Source of the DNA: Sphingobium fuliginis
GTDB taxonomy: Bacteria; Pseudomonadota; Alphaproteobacteria; Sphingomonadales; Sphingomonadaceae
DNA length: 64,000 nt
Direction of reading: 5' to 3'
NCBI RefSeq assembly: GCF_004152845.1
Contig: NZ_SEON01000001.1
Span: 62,001 to 126,000, forward strand
Shown piece after piece: positions 10,800-20,049 of this stretch (within the stretch, counting starts at the first letter, position 1; the number at the start of each line of letters is the position of its first letter). A program made the translations under genes and the position numbers. The notes under the pieces were generated by a model, which was given only the letters and a program-made list of their open reading frames with translations, did no database searches and was not told the DNA's origin.

Positions 10800-11348
10800 T
10801 CAGGTCGACAGCGCGCCGCAGGCCACCCGTCCACCCGCATTGCCGGCAGGATCGGTCTTGTTGTCGTCCGCCTGCGCATGGATCACCAACGCCGCGCCGT
10901 CGCCGTCCAGCAGCGGCGTCGCGCCTCCGCTGATGGTCCCGCCGGGGATGACATATTCCATTTCGCCCGAACCGTCGGCGCCGGCGATCATGTTCGGCAT
11001 ATCGCCCATGTGCATGCCCGCAGGATTATCCTTGCCATGCTTGTGACCCGTGGGATTCCAGTGTCCGCCAGCGCTCGTGAAATCGGGCGGCGTACAGGTT
11101 CCGGTGCCGTGGATATGCACGGCATGCATGCCCGGCGTCAGCCCTTGCGCGCGCACCAGCACATGCAGGCCATCGGTCGCCTGCGTCACCGTCGCATCTC
11201 CGCGCGGCGATCCGTCCGCGGCCAGCAGCTTCGCATGGGCCACGGGCGCGGCGGCGTCGCTTGCAGGGGCCGTCCCCGACGACCCGGTCGCACAGGCCGA
11301 TGCCAGGGCAGCCATCGGCAATGCCAGAAGAATTGCGGCAATTTTCAT
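10800..11348 (-). CDS. sodC: Cu/Zn superoxide dismutase, lipoprotein
   Basis: This 182-residue periplasmic enzyme dismutes superoxide. The N-terminus has a lipoprotein signal with lipobox LASAC (Cys19), so it is probably outer-membrane anchored. Metal ligands are visible: HAVHIH (75-80), GGHW with His96, HKHG (102-105), His113, the Asp124-region and His157. Disulfide cysteines are likely Cys85 and Cys177. The size fits the bacterial SodC family. Confidence 0.93.
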   Translation of the reverse strand: MKIAAILLALPMAALASACATGSSGTAPASDAAAPVAHAKLLAADGSPRGDATVTQATDGLHVLVRAQGLTPGMHAVHIHGTGTCTPPDFTSAGGHWNPTGHKHGKDNPAGMHMGDMPNMIAGADGSGEMEYVIPGGTISGGATPLLDGDGAALVIHAQADDNKTDPAGNAGGRVACGALST

Positions 11349-11648
11349 GATGAACCAACTCCGAGAAGAACGCTGCTAGGCGAACGCAACATGACGGTCT
11401 TTGTTGCCTAAGCGATCCGAAATGTCACCGCTTTTCATCCCGATCATGCTTTGGGCCGGAGGGCACAAGCCGCTCCTCCAAGGGCGCTCGAGCAAGACAG
11501 GGGTTCGCCAGGGGCCAATCCATTGCACGCAACTTCCGCATTGCCATTGGCAGCACCAGAGGCTGGCCGGGCCTGAACAGCATCTTCCCCGATTTGGTCC
11601 GAAGCCCGCTACAGGCGAGTTCGCAGCCCTCCCTGTACAAACCGCATG
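11349..11648. other. Intergenic stretch without a supported gene
   Basis: About 300 bp between the sodC start and the ompA terminator hold only short, composition-driven open frames on both strands, with no ribosome-binding site or recognisable protein. The left end should carry the sodC promoter. No repeat was seen. Confidence 0.5.
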
Positions 11649-11649
11649 G

Positions 11650-11678
11650 AAAAAGGGGCCGGTCTTTCGACCAGCCCC
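11650..11678 (-). terminator. Intrinsic terminator of the ompA gene
   Basis: On the minus strand a GGGGC-GGTC...GACC-GCCCC stem with one internal mismatch and a 4-nt loop is followed by TTTTT. It lies 34 bp after the stop codon. Confidence 0.85.
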
Positions 11679-11711
11679 TCAATCCCTTCCCATCCCGAAG
11701 GATGGAAAATC

Positions 11712-12788
11712 TTACTGACCCGAACCCGGACCGTAGGTGATTTCCACGCGACGGTTCTGCAGTTCGCGGACGCCGTCGGCGGTTTCGACGCGAGGGTTCG
11801 ATTCACCGAACGCCTGGGTCGTGATCACGCCGTCAGGAATGCCCTTCGACGAGATATATGCCTTGACGGCATCGGCGCGACGCTGGGACAGGCCGACGTT
11901 GTACGAGGCCGAACCCGAACGGTCCGCATAACCCGCCAGCATGACCTGCGCGCTGCCGCAGTTGCTGTAGGCCGAAACCGCATTGTCCAGAATGGTGGCG
12001 GCGTCAGGCGTGATGTCCGACTTGTCCCATTCGAAGAAGACGATGTACGGCCCAGGGCTGCACTCAGCCACCGGCGGCGGAGGCGGCGGGGGCGGAGGCG
12101 GCGGGGGCGGCGGAGGCGGCGGGGGCGGCGGCGGAGCAGCCGGTTCACCACCGAAGTTGTAGGTCAGGCCCAGCAGCAGGCTGTGGGTGCGCAGCTTGGT
12201 GTCGACCGACGAGCCGGCGGGGCCACCGATGGTGGTGTAGGCCGGGATCAGCTTGATGTCGTCCTGGTTGAAGAAGCGATACTTCAGCGAGACGTCGACA
12301 TTGTTGGTCAGCGGATAGCGAACGCCAGCCAGCGCCTGCCAGGCGAAGCCGGTGTCGGAATCGTTCACCAGATCGTTGGCCAGCTTGCCGCGCGAAACGC
12401 CGACACCGCCGCCGACGAAGCCCTGCAGGCCGTCATCGGGACCGAAGTCCAGCAAGCCGTTCAGCATGAACGACAGAGCCGAAGCCGAACCGCCGAAGCC
12501 GCTCTTGTCCAGATCCACCTTGGCGCGCTTGTAAGCGGCCTCGGCCTCCAGACGGAAACCGCCGAAGTCATAACCGATATTGGCGTCACCGTCGAAGCCC
12601 TTGTGGTAGTCCACGCCGGCAACCGTGTTGCTGGCAGCGCCGCCATTGCCGGGGGTGAAGGTGATGTCCTGATCTTCGACGAGAACAACGCCGGAATCGA
12701 TACCGATATACCAGCTATTGTCACGCGCCAGGGCCGGGGTGGCCAGGGCGCTGGTCGCAAGCACAGCCGCGAGGGCAAGCTTCCGCAT
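11712..12788 (-). CDS. OmpA family outer membrane protein with polyproline linker
   Basis: This 358-residue protein starts at 12788 after AGGGGA. Its parts are a signal peptide (about 1-22, ending ATPALA), an 8-stranded OmpA-like barrel (to about 220), a run of exactly 21 prolines, and a peptidoglycan-binding OmpA domain containing VFFEWDKSDITPDAATI and the arginine motif SQRRADAV. It anchors the outer membrane to the cell wall and is normally abundant. It has its own terminator and a long untranslated leader. The proline tract is coded by mixed CCG/CCC/CCT codons. Confidence 0.93.
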   Translation of the reverse strand: MRKLALAAVLATSALATPALARDNSWYIGIDSGVVLVEDQDITFTPGNGGAASNTVAGVDYHKGFDGDANIGYDFGGFRLEAEAAYKRAKVDLDKSGFGGSASALSFMLNGLLDFGPDDGLQGFVGGGVGVSRGKLANDLVNDSDTGFAWQALAGVRYPLTNNVDVSLKYRFFNQDDIKLIPAYTTIGGPAGSSVDTKLRTHSLLLGLTYNFGGEPAAPPPPPPPPPPPPPPPPPPPPPVAECSPGPYIVFFEWDKSDITPDAATILDNAVSAYSNCGSAQVMLAGYADRSGSASYNVGLSQRRADAVKAYISSKGIPDGVITTQAFGESNPRVETADGVRELQNRRVEITYGPGSGQ

Positions 12789-12978
12789 CTGAATTCCCCT
12801 TTCAAAAGTGTCACGAAGGACTGCTGAAACCCTGTATCGGGTAGAAAGTTTCATGGCAAGTCCACAATTGGCAAAACTGTTGCAAAAATAACGCAGTTAA
12901 CCCTGTCGCCTTCCGTTGGCTCCTAATTCGAAAGGGCAATTCTGGTAAAAGGCGGACACAGCGAAAGTCACAGCAGGA

Positions 12979-13482
12979 TCAGCTTGCGATCAGTCCATGT
13001 GTCCGCAGCGCGCCCAGAATTGCGGCAAGGGCCGAACGCGCCTCCACGTCGACTATGGCGCCGCCCGCCGGATTGGCGACGGCCGCCACGGCCGCGCCCA
13101 CGACCCGCTGCCCACCGACATAGAAGCCATCTGCCCGCACGGCGGAATCCTCCCAGCGCGCGCCGTCATGCCGCATGACATGCCCCCGGTCCGCGACCCA
13201 TAGCGAAAGGCCCGCACGGGGCGCGGCGAAACGCCATCCCCCTTCCGTCCAGCAGGCCAGGGCCCCATCCTGCCCTTCCCAGGCGCCACCTGCCCCGGCG
13301 GCCACGATCCAGCAGGCGCCAGCCGTCGGCGACGCGGGCGGCTCATCCCGGTCGGCGCTTTCCACCGCGCCATGCAGCAGCATGTCGATCCGCGCCAGCG
13401 CCTCGTTGTGAAACAGCTCCTTCTGCGCCTGCCCGGCGAAAAGCTGGGGCAAGGCCCAACGGAGCGTCGAGTCCATCACCAT
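12979..13482 (-). CDS. DUF2793 protein at the end of the GTA tail module
   Basis: This 167-residue protein begins MVMDSTLRWALPQLFAGQAQKE-like sequence, typical of DUF2793, a family found at the distal end of phage and GTA tail clusters. It has a Trp-rich middle (CWTEGGWRF). It starts 33 bp after the tail-tip gene on the same strand and closes the cluster. A role as tail fibre or receptor-binding accessory is inferred from position only. An ATG two codons later is also possible. Confidence 0.8.
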   Translation of the reverse strand: MVMDSTLRWALPQLFAGQAQKELFHNEALARIDMLLHGAVESADRDEPPASPTAGACWIVAAGAGGAWEGQDGALACWTEGGWRFAAPRAGLSLWVADRGHVMRHDGARWEDSAVRADGFYVGGQRVVGAAVAAVANPAGGAIVDVEARSALAAILGALRTHGLIAS

Positions 13483-13515
13483 GATTCGATTGTCCTTTTC
13501 TTCAGAAAATGCCCA

Positions 13516-15711
13516 TCAGCCGACCAGAACGATCCGCGCCGCACGCCCCAGCGCATAGGTGCCGATCTGACGGATCTCGACCGCCAGCCCGCCCGAATGG
13601 CCCATATCCTCCGCCACCGCGGCCGCGTCATAGGTCCAGGGCGATCGGTCGGTGACGATCCTGCGCAGTTCCGTCGACCCGGCCCACAGGCGCAGTTCAT
13701 AGCTCTCCCGATCCTCGCCCAGGGGCACGTCGGCCCCGCCGGTCCAGCGCCACCCGCTCCTGCTGCGCCTGGTCCAGCCGACGATCCAGCCGCCATCCCC
13801 GTCCGCACGCGCCGTGACATGCACCGGGGAAGGCGGCGCCAGGGCCTCCCCCCTTATCGTCAACAGCGCATCGGCCGGCTCGCTGTCGCCGACCCCGATC
13901 GCGGAGACATGGAGGCTGCCGCCAATCTCCACCCCGCCATAAGCGGCAAGCTCGACCAGCCGGTCCTCCTCCAGCAACAGGAAGGCCTCGCCCTCGCCAT
14001 GGGAATCCATCGCCCATTCGGTTCCGAACAATCCCCGCCGCAGCCCTTCCAGCCGGAAACTGGCGGCCCCGGTCTGCACCACATGGCTGAACTGGACCAG
14101 TTCCCGCCCGACAAGGCACAGATTGCGCCCCAGCCCCAGCGCCGCCTCGTCCGCCCCCGCCAATTCCATGTCCGCCGACAGCAGAGTGACATGGAGGGCA
14201 TTGATCCGGTCGATCATCGTCACGCTCCCCGCGGCCAGTCCATTGTCCGTTCGCCCCATCACGGCGCGGCCGGCCGTCCGCCCGGCAGGCGAAGCCTCCC
14301 CCGTCGCACCGACCACGAAAAGCGCCGCGCCGCGCCACGCCTCGCCACCGCTCGCCGCCGCCACGATCAGGGGAGCGGCCGCCGCCCCTTCCCTGATCAT
14401 GGGCAAATCGGCCAGCATCAGCGTGGTCGGGCCATGCGGCGTGTCGGCCTGCCGCACCATCGCGCCGGAGGACGCCCCCGGCGGCATCGCGGCGCCCGCC
14501 CCCGGCAAGCGCCTCAAGGCGAGGCGCACGGCCATCGCCTCCCATTCGCGCTCCTCTATCCGCCACCGGCCCGGCACGCCTTCCACCGCGACGACATCGC
14601 CCGGCGCATGGCGCAGCGCATCCCACCCGCAGCGCAGCGTCATGGTCGATCGCCCCGCCCAGGCCATCCCCAGCTTCCGCGCCGCCAGCGACCGCGCCTC
14701 CTCGCCCGACAGCACCATCGGCAGGTCCACCCCCTGCTCCAGCCGTCCCGGCCCCGGCCGTCCGATACGCTGCACACCCGCCTGATAGTCGCGCGCCGGA
14801 TCATGATAACGGACCGACAAGGCCGCCGGCACGCTGTCCGCCGCGCCGCCCGCATGCTCGAACCCGTCCAGCGCCCGCCCATTGACCGACCGGCACAGCG
14901 CCCCCGCCGCGATCCCCGCCGTCCCTTCCCCCTCCGCGGCCCGCAGGCGCAACCCCGCTTCTTCCGCCACGAAGGCCAGGCCGAACGCCTCCACCAGCGG
15001 CGCCAGCGCATCGCCCACATCGGCGCCGCCCGCCGCCATGCCGGCGACCGCGCCCAGCCCATCGCCGGTCAACATCCCCCCGCTCAACGCCGCCGCCAGA
15101 CCGGCAATCGCGACCGGCCCCTCGTCCGCCTCCACCTCGAAGGTCAGTGAAGGAATGCGGTTGCCATAATCCGCCAGCGCCAGATCCTCGAACACGGCAT
15201 AGGCGATCCCCCGATGCGCCGGCGTCGCTCCCACGCCCTCCGCTGCCGCGATCAGCGGATCGACCGCCTGATCCTCGCCTCCGCCATGCAGCCTGAACGC
15301 CCCCAGCTCGGTCTTGAAGTCCCCCGCCGCCCCGCGCAGCAGGTTGCCGTCCGCCCAGATGCGCCGCACCGACCGCACGGCCCGCGCCGACAGCGCCACG
15401 GCAAAGCTCGCCGAATAGCTGTAGCTGGTGACGCTGGGCCGCCCCTTGCCTCCGCCGCTCCTGTGCCTCGTCTCCTTGAGGTCCGTCGCCCAGATCACGG
15501 TTCCCGCCACCCGCAGCGTACCGAACAGCCTCGGCACCTGCGACCCATAGGTCGACGTCTGGACCTGAACCTCGTTCAGCCGCCGCCCCTCCACGCCCTT
15601 GGGCCTGAACAGCACCGCATGGTCGAAGGCGTTGCCGATCAGCCCGCCGATGGCGCCCCCCAGCGGCCCGCCAATGGCCGTGCCAAGGGCGGTCAACACG
15701 ATCGTCGCCAT
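13516..15711 (-). CDS. GTA tail-tip/host-interaction protein (gp15-like)
   Basis: This 731-residue protein begins MATIVLTALGTAIGGPLGG, the usual start of GTA and phage baseplate 'megatron' proteins, and contains the conserved early segment TYGSQVPRLFGTLRVAGTVIW. The start follows AGGAG. As I recall, Rhodobacter gp15 is about 1300 residues and contains a TIM-barrel; this one is far shorter, which suggests that the barrel is absent or sits elsewhere (see the gp12-like fusion). It ends with a fibronectin-like segment (SPVHVTARADGDGGWIVGW). It is last but one in the tail operon. Confidence 0.85.
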   Translation of the reverse strand: MATIVLTALGTAIGGPLGGAIGGLIGNAFDHAVLFRPKGVEGRRLNEVQVQTSTYGSQVPRLFGTLRVAGTVIWATDLKETRHRSGGGKGRPSVTSYSYSASFAVALSARAVRSVRRIWADGNLLRGAAGDFKTELGAFRLHGGGEDQAVDPLIAAAEGVGATPAHRGIAYAVFEDLALADYGNRIPSLTFEVEADEGPVAIAGLAAALSGGMLTGDGLGAVAGMAAGGADVGDALAPLVEAFGLAFVAEEAGLRLRAAEGEGTAGIAAGALCRSVNGRALDGFEHAGGAADSVPAALSVRYHDPARDYQAGVQRIGRPGPGRLEQGVDLPMVLSGEEARSLAARKLGMAWAGRSTMTLRCGWDALRHAPGDVVAVEGVPGRWRIEEREWEAMAVRLALRRLPGAGAAMPPGASSGAMVRQADTPHGPTTLMLADLPMIREGAAAAPLIVAAASGGEAWRGAALFVVGATGEASPAGRTAGRAVMGRTDNGLAAGSVTMIDRINALHVTLLSADMELAGADEAALGLGRNLCLVGRELVQFSHVVQTGAASFRLEGLRRGLFGTEWAMDSHGEGEAFLLLEEDRLVELAAYGGVEIGGSLHVSAIGVGDSEPADALLTIRGEALAPPSPVHVTARADGDGGWIVGWTRRSRSGWRWTGGADVPLGEDRESYELRLWAGSTELRRIVTDRSPWTYDAAAVAEDMGHSGGLAVEIRQIGTYALGRAARIVLVG

Positions 15712-15719
15712 AGATTCTC

Positions 15720-16091
15720 CTATTCCGCCCGCCAGTAACCCAGCACCGGCCAGGGCGAAGGCCCCGGCATCTCCACGACGCGCCCCACGCCCGCATGGGC
15801 ATGGACATGTCCGCCCGGCACGACGATCATCAGGTGCAGTTGCAACGGCCCCGGCCGCACCAGCGCCAGATCGCCCTCGCGCGCCGCATCGACCCGCCGC
15901 AGCCCCGCCGCGCGCAGCCAGTCCGCCGCCCGGCCCTCATCCCCGGACCGCAGCCCATATCCCTCCGGCGCCGCCCGCCCCAGCACCAGCGCCGCCAGCC
16001 CGACGCAATCCAACCCCCGCTCGGGCAGCCGCCCGTGCAGGCGGAACCGCACGCCCACCAAGGCGCGGGCCGCCGCCACGACCCCGCTCAC
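15720..16091 (-). CDS. NlpC/P60 cell-wall peptidase, GTA gp14
   Basis: This 123-residue protein starts at a GTG (16091) that overlaps the preceding TGA stop (GTGA), which fixes the start. The catalytic Cys lies in ERGLDCVGLAALVLG and the His in GGHVHAHAGVGRVVEM, as in TIGR02219 phage peptidases. It should trim peptidoglycan during GTA or phage DNA entry. Its translation is coupled to gp13. Confidence 0.88.
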   Translation of the reverse strand: MSGVVAAARALVGVRFRLHGRLPERGLDCVGLAALVLGRAAPEGYGLRSGDEGRAADWLRAAGLRRVDAAREGDLALVRPGPLQLHLMIVVPGGHVHAHAGVGRVVEMPGPSPWPVLGYWRAE

Positions 16092-16906
16092 GCCGCCCCC
16101 GGATAGCGCGTCAGCAAATCCGTCCCCGGCAGATAGGGCTCCCCCCGAAAATTCACCGCATTGCCGAACCGGCCGACGCACGTCGCCAACCGCCGGTCGC
16201 ACCCCTCGGTCAGCAGCGCCAGCGCGCCCGCCTCCACCGCAAAGGGCGGCGGATCGGCCAGGCCGACATCCTCGGCGCCATTGTCGATCACCCCCTGCAC
16301 TATCCCGCCATTGGCCCCGGTCAGCCAGCGCAGCGTCCCGAAGGCGTAGGCCCCCGGCTCCAGCCCGGCCACGCTCGCCACCGCATCCTCCACCGCGCCG
16401 ACGGCCACCACGCGCCGCCGCCCGGCCAGATCGACCCGGCACTGCCTGTCCCCCAGCGCAGCCCGGCAGTCCGGCGAAGTGGACGGCGCGACAGAAGCCT
16501 TCAGCGCCGCCATCGCGCCCACCAGCTCTGCTGAAAAAGCCCCCGCCTTGCGCGTCACGGCCCCGATCTCCCCCCGCGCCAGCAGCAGCCACAGATCGCC
16601 CGGCGCCTCCCACTCGGTCAGCCGCAACTCCAGCCCGGCCCCGTCCCAGCGCCCCGCTATCAGGTCCGCCTCGCTGATCGCATCCGCCACCAGCGCGCCT
16701 TCGACATCGCTGTCCGCGCCCTCCACCCCGATGCCGCTGCGCACGGCGGAAGGCGTCATCCCCGGCGCCGCGCGATAGAGCAGATGGCCGATCTCCAGAT
16801 CGCGATCATGGCTCGTCAGCCCGATCGTCACCCCGTCCCGCCGCTCGATCCGCCAGCAAAAGGCCAGCGTCGCCAGCGGCTTCTCCAACGCTTCCAGCCC
16901 GCTCAT
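16088..16906 (-). CDS. DUF2163 tail hub protein, GTA gp13
   Basis: This 272-residue protein has an N-terminal DUF2163 part (RRDGVTIGLTSHDRDLEIG) and a C-terminal phage beta-hairpin region ending LLTRYPGAA. The start ATG at 16906 overlaps the upstream stop (ATGA). In GTA particles gp13 is a baseplate hub. The region CRAALGDRQCRVDL holds two cysteines typical of the family, which binds iron-sulfur in some tails. Confidence 0.88.
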   Translation of the reverse strand: MSGLEALEKPLATLAFCWRIERRDGVTIGLTSHDRDLEIGHLLYRAAPGMTPSAVRSGIGVEGADSDVEGALVADAISEADLIAGRWDGAGLELRLTEWEAPGDLWLLLARGEIGAVTRKAGAFSAELVGAMAALKASVAPSTSPDCRAALGDRQCRVDLAGRRRVVAVGAVEDAVASVAGLEPGAYAFGTLRWLTGANGGIVQGVIDNGAEDVGLADPPPFAVEAGALALLTEGCDRRLATCVGRFGNAVNFRGEPYLPGTDLLTRYPGAA

Positions 16907-19230
16907 TCCCTGATCTCCACCAATGGCACCGACGGCGCCTCGCCCGCCGCGAAGGTCGCCCGGTTGATGTCCAGCCGGTCCTCGGCAAAGCGCACCGGCA
17001 CGTCGAAGCGGAAACCGGCCGTCAGCACCGCTCCCTCGGCGGGCGCGACATCGAAGGCGATCATGCCCAGCCCGGCATGGCTCCAGCCGCCCACCATCTC
17101 CACGCCGTCCACGGCCACCCGGATGGTCCCCGCCACCGGCCGCGTGATCCGCCGCGCCTGCGCCTCCTCGCCCGCGCCGTAGAAGCGCTGCAAGGGAAAC
17201 TCCGCCCGCACCCCGTCGCCCAGCCCCAGCCGCTGGTCCAGCGGCCCCGGCGCCTCCCCCATGCCGCAACTGCGGTCATCGAAGGGATCGCTGAACCGGA
17301 ACCCCCGCGCCGCGCCCCGCCGCGCCCGGAAGAAGGCGATCAGCGCCGCCATGTCCGCCTCCGACCGCACGCCCGGCCCGGCATCGAAGGACAGGCGCGC
17401 ATTCGCCCAGTCGCTGCTGCGCCGCTCATGCCCCGAAACGCTCTCCACGACCTGCGTCGAAAAGGCCGGCGCGACACTCGCCTCCCGTCCGACGCCCAAA
17501 GGAAAGGACACATCGTCAAAGGCTTGCACATCTTCCTCCCCATTCAATCTGAAGCAGGTGAAGCCGTCCCGCGCCACCTGCGGCAGCGCCCAGATGAAGG
17601 TCGCGGCCGTCCCCCGCCGCACCGCCGCATCCGCCGCCGCCGCGATCTCCCGCCATTGCGCGGCATCCTCCCCGCGCAGCACGAAGCCCGAAAGATAATG
17701 CTGCGCCTCGACCGGATAGCCGAGCCGCTCCACCGCCAGTTCGACGCCCCGCGCCGTCAGCCGCTCGCGTCCCTGCGTCACCCAGTCATAATCTTCCAGT
17801 TGCAGCACATCGAAGGCGGGCGACGCCCATCCCAACGGCATGTTCGCCCGCTTGGCTTCCGGCGCCAGCGGATCGAGCACCGTGGGCAGATAGGCGAGCA
17901 GATGCGTCACCGCCCCCGGCGCCACCCCCTTCACCCAGGCGCAGAGCGCCGCCGTCGATGCCGCCAGCACTTCGCCCGCCCGGTTCAGCAACGCCTTCTG
18001 CCCGGCGCTCAGCGTCCCCCGCACATCCGGGATCGACACCAGCGCCGTCCCGAACGCCGCCCGCGCCGCATCGTCATACAGGCAGATGCGCCCGTCGGCA
18101 GGCATCACCCACCACCAGGGCTCGCCCACCTGAAATCCGATCTCCAGTCCAGCCGCCAACCCGATGAAAACAAAGGCCCCTGCCACCAGCCGCAAATAGC
18201 TCATCGCCCCGTCATGCGCAGGGGAAAGCAGGGTGGAGGGCGGCGACCAGCCCGTCAGCGCGGGAGAACCATCCTCCGCCCGCTGCTTCCAGTCGTTCCA
18301 GCAGTGCTCGTCGAACAATTCATAGGAAAGCGACCAGATCACCCCCAGCCCCAGCGCCTTCGCCCGCCGCGCGAAATCGGCATGCCAGGCGGCGCAGGGC
18401 GCGTTCAGCACCCCGCCGGCCAGGCTGATGTAAAATCCGCCGCCCAGCGGTTCCAGCCGGAAATAATGGCTCATCCCGACATAATGGTTGATGTCCCCGC
18501 GATAGCCCAGCGCATGGATCGACGCGACGATCCGCTCCGGCGTCTGGTTGAAGCAGTCGTCATAGCCGGTCGCCATCGACAGCCCATGTTCGGGCAGCAC
18601 CGCATCGCCCACGCGCAGCACCGACCCGGCCCCGTCGCAGCCCATGTCGGAAAGCTCGCACCACCCCTCGACCCCGCCGGCAAAGGCGGCGCTCCCCGCA
18701 TCGTAACCGGGCGCGGCGAGGGAGATGAACATCCGGTCCACATCGCCTGCCCAGACCTCTTCCCCTTCGCTCAACAGGAATCCGCTCCTGATCGCGGAAA
18801 AATCCAGTGTGATCACAGCATCTTCCGGCCCGCCGCTCGCATAGTTCCACAAGCGCACATACCAGGCCCGCGCATGCCCCGCCGCGTCCCTCCCCTCGAT
18901 GGTCAGCGTCGGCCCATGCGTCTGGTCCAGCCGCCGCAGCCCTCCGCTCCGCCAGCGGAAGCGCAGCACGCAATCGCGAAAATCCCGATCCGTCTCATAG
19001 GCCAGCAGGGCATGGCTCCACTTGTCCTCCGCCTCCCAGATCAGCCCCGCCAGATCCCCGGACCCGTAAAAGACGGCATCCACCCGAAGCGCGTCCGGCG
19101 CGGTGGTGACGACACTCGCCATCATCGGCCGGGGAAAATTGACGGTCCAGTGCGTCGGCGCGAACCGCTTCATGAACCGCGCCTCCTGCCCCCGCCGCGC
19201 ATCGGCCAGCCAGTAAGCCAGTCTGCTCAT
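16903..19230 (-). CDS. Fusion of a TIM-barrel-like region with DUF2460 distal tail protein (gp12-like)
   Basis: This 775-residue protein carries a full DUF2460/TIGR02217 domain at about 572-775 (start DDVSFPLGVG; FFRARRGAARGFRFSDPFDD), the size of a stand-alone GTA gp12. Its first 570 residues are an aromatic-rich region containing GYRGDINHYVGMSHYF (243-258), LGVIWSLSYELFDEHCWNDW (295-314) and GFQVGEPWWWV (365-375), which reads like a glycosidase-type TIM barrel. I recall similar proteins being called non-contractile tail sheath proteins in chi-like phages. It starts at 19230 with an ATGA overlap to the tape-measure gene. Confidence 0.75.
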   Translation of the reverse strand: MSRLAYWLADARRGQEARFMKRFAPTHWTVNFPRPMMASVVTTAPDALRVDAVFYGSGDLAGLIWEAEDKWSHALLAYETDRDFRDCVLRFRWRSGGLRRLDQTHGPTLTIEGRDAAGHARAWYVRLWNYASGGPEDAVITLDFSAIRSGFLLSEGEEVWAGDVDRMFISLAAPGYDAGSAAFAGGVEGWCELSDMGCDGAGSVLRVGDAVLPEHGLSMATGYDDCFNQTPERIVASIHALGYRGDINHYVGMSHYFRLEPLGGGFYISLAGGVLNAPCAAWHADFARRAKALGLGVIWSLSYELFDEHCWNDWKQRAEDGSPALTGWSPPSTLLSPAHDGAMSYLRLVAGAFVFIGLAAGLEIGFQVGEPWWWVMPADGRICLYDDAARAAFGTALVSIPDVRGTLSAGQKALLNRAGEVLAASTAALCAWVKGVAPGAVTHLLAYLPTVLDPLAPEAKRANMPLGWASPAFDVLQLEDYDWVTQGRERLTARGVELAVERLGYPVEAQHYLSGFVLRGEDAAQWREIAAAADAAVRRGTAATFIWALPQVARDGFTCFRLNGEEDVQAFDDVSFPLGVGREASVAPAFSTQVVESVSGHERRSSDWANARLSFDAGPGVRSEADMAALIAFFRARRGAARGFRFSDPFDDRSCGMGEAPGPLDQRLGLGDGVRAEFPLQRFYGAGEEAQARRITRPVAGTIRVAVDGVEMVGGWSHAGLGMIAFDVAPAEGAVLTAGFRFDVPVRFAEDRLDINRATFAAGEAPSVPLVEIRE

Positions 19231-19769
19231 CCGCTTATCGCCCCCCTGACCGCCCGGGCCACCTGCCGCGCGCTGCGCGCCAGCAATCGGGCGCTATCCG
19301 CCCCCTGCCCCTGCACCGCGATGCTCACCCGCACATCCCGCGCGCCACCACCGCCATGGGGAACAACCTGCCCGCTCGCGGTGGGCACAAAGACCTCGGG
19401 CCCCCGCTCTCCCACGACATAGGCCCGCCCCGGCGCCACCGGCCCGCCGGTTGCCCGCCCCGGCAAGCCCAAGGCGGACGCCGCCAGCCCGATCAGCCCG
19501 CCATCGCCGCCGATGCCGTTCATCCCGGCCCGCAAGGCGCTGGCCGCAATGTCGTCCAGCACCCGCAGCGCAATGGCCTTCAGCTCCTCGAAACCGAACC
19601 GCCCGGTCCGCACTGCCCGCAACAACCCCTGCTCGATCCGCCGCCCGGCCCGCTCCGCTCCCGTCGCAAGAGGCCCTTCCAGCTCCCCCCGCATCGCCTC
19701 GACATCCCGCGCAAAACCCTGCCTGTCCGCCCGCACCCGCACGACCAGATTGTCGATCTCCTCGTCCAT
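19227..19769 (-). CDS. Tail tape measure protein, GTA gp11
   Basis: This 180-residue protein has a helical N-terminal half (VEAMRGELEGPLATGAERAG) and a glycine-rich C-terminal half with GRAYVVGERGPEVFVPTASG, a known tape-measure end motif. It is short, as expected for the short GTA tail. The ATG at 19769 follows GAGGTGAGAGGG; a GTG three codons upstream is less likely. An intrinsic terminator lies just upstream. Confidence 0.88.
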   Translation of the reverse strand: MDEEIDNLVVRVRADRQGFARDVEAMRGELEGPLATGAERAGRRIEQGLLRAVRTGRFGFEELKAIALRVLDDIAASALRAGMNGIGGDGGLIGLAASALGLPGRATGGPVAPGRAYVVGERGPEVFVPTASGQVVPHGGGGARDVRVSIAVQGQGADSARLLARSARQVARAVRGAISG

Positions 19770-19788
19770 CCCTCTCACCTCGCAACCG

Positions 19789-19819
19789 AAAAGAAAAAGC
19801 CCCTCCCTTCAGGGAGGGG
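19789..19819 (-). terminator. Intrinsic terminator ahead of the tape-measure gene
   Basis: On the minus strand CCCCTCCC (19812-19819) and GGGAGGGG (19800-19807) form 8-bp arms around a 4-nt loop, followed by CTTTTTCTTTT. It sits 20 bp upstream of the gp11 start, inside the late operon. Confidence 0.8.
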
Positions 19820-19851
19820 TTTGGGGGAGGGGAAAGCCCCACATTCCAACC

Positions 19852-20049
19852 TCAATCCGGCATCCCAGCCCGCAACCTCTCCAACTCCCCGCGATCCATC
19901 CCCACGCGCGCCTCGTCCTCATCCCCATGAGCCGCCCGCAACACGCTCTCCAGTTCCGCGGGCGTCGACCGCCAGAACTCCTCCGGCCGCCACCCCAGCA
20001 ACCACCCCGCGACCCCTGCCAGCCGCGCCGCCGCTTTGAAAAAGCTCAT
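19852..20049 (-). CDS. Phage tail assembly chaperone, GTA gp10.1
   Basis: This 65-residue protein reads MSFFKAAARLAGVAGWLLGW and PEEFWRSTPAELESVL, the hallmark of the TIGR02216 GTA tail chaperone family. Its start overlaps the gp10 stop (ATGA), so the two are translationally coupled, as in other GTAs. It is expected to guide tail tube assembly around the tape measure. Confidence 0.85.
   Translation of the reverse strand: MSFFKAAARLAGVAGWLLGWRPEEFWRSTPAELESVLRAAHGDEDEARVGMDRGELERLRAGMPD

Noticed and set aside
11401-11718. Overlapping small frames between sodC and ompA
   Set aside because: No ribosome sites, no conserved pattern, and they cover the ompA terminator.
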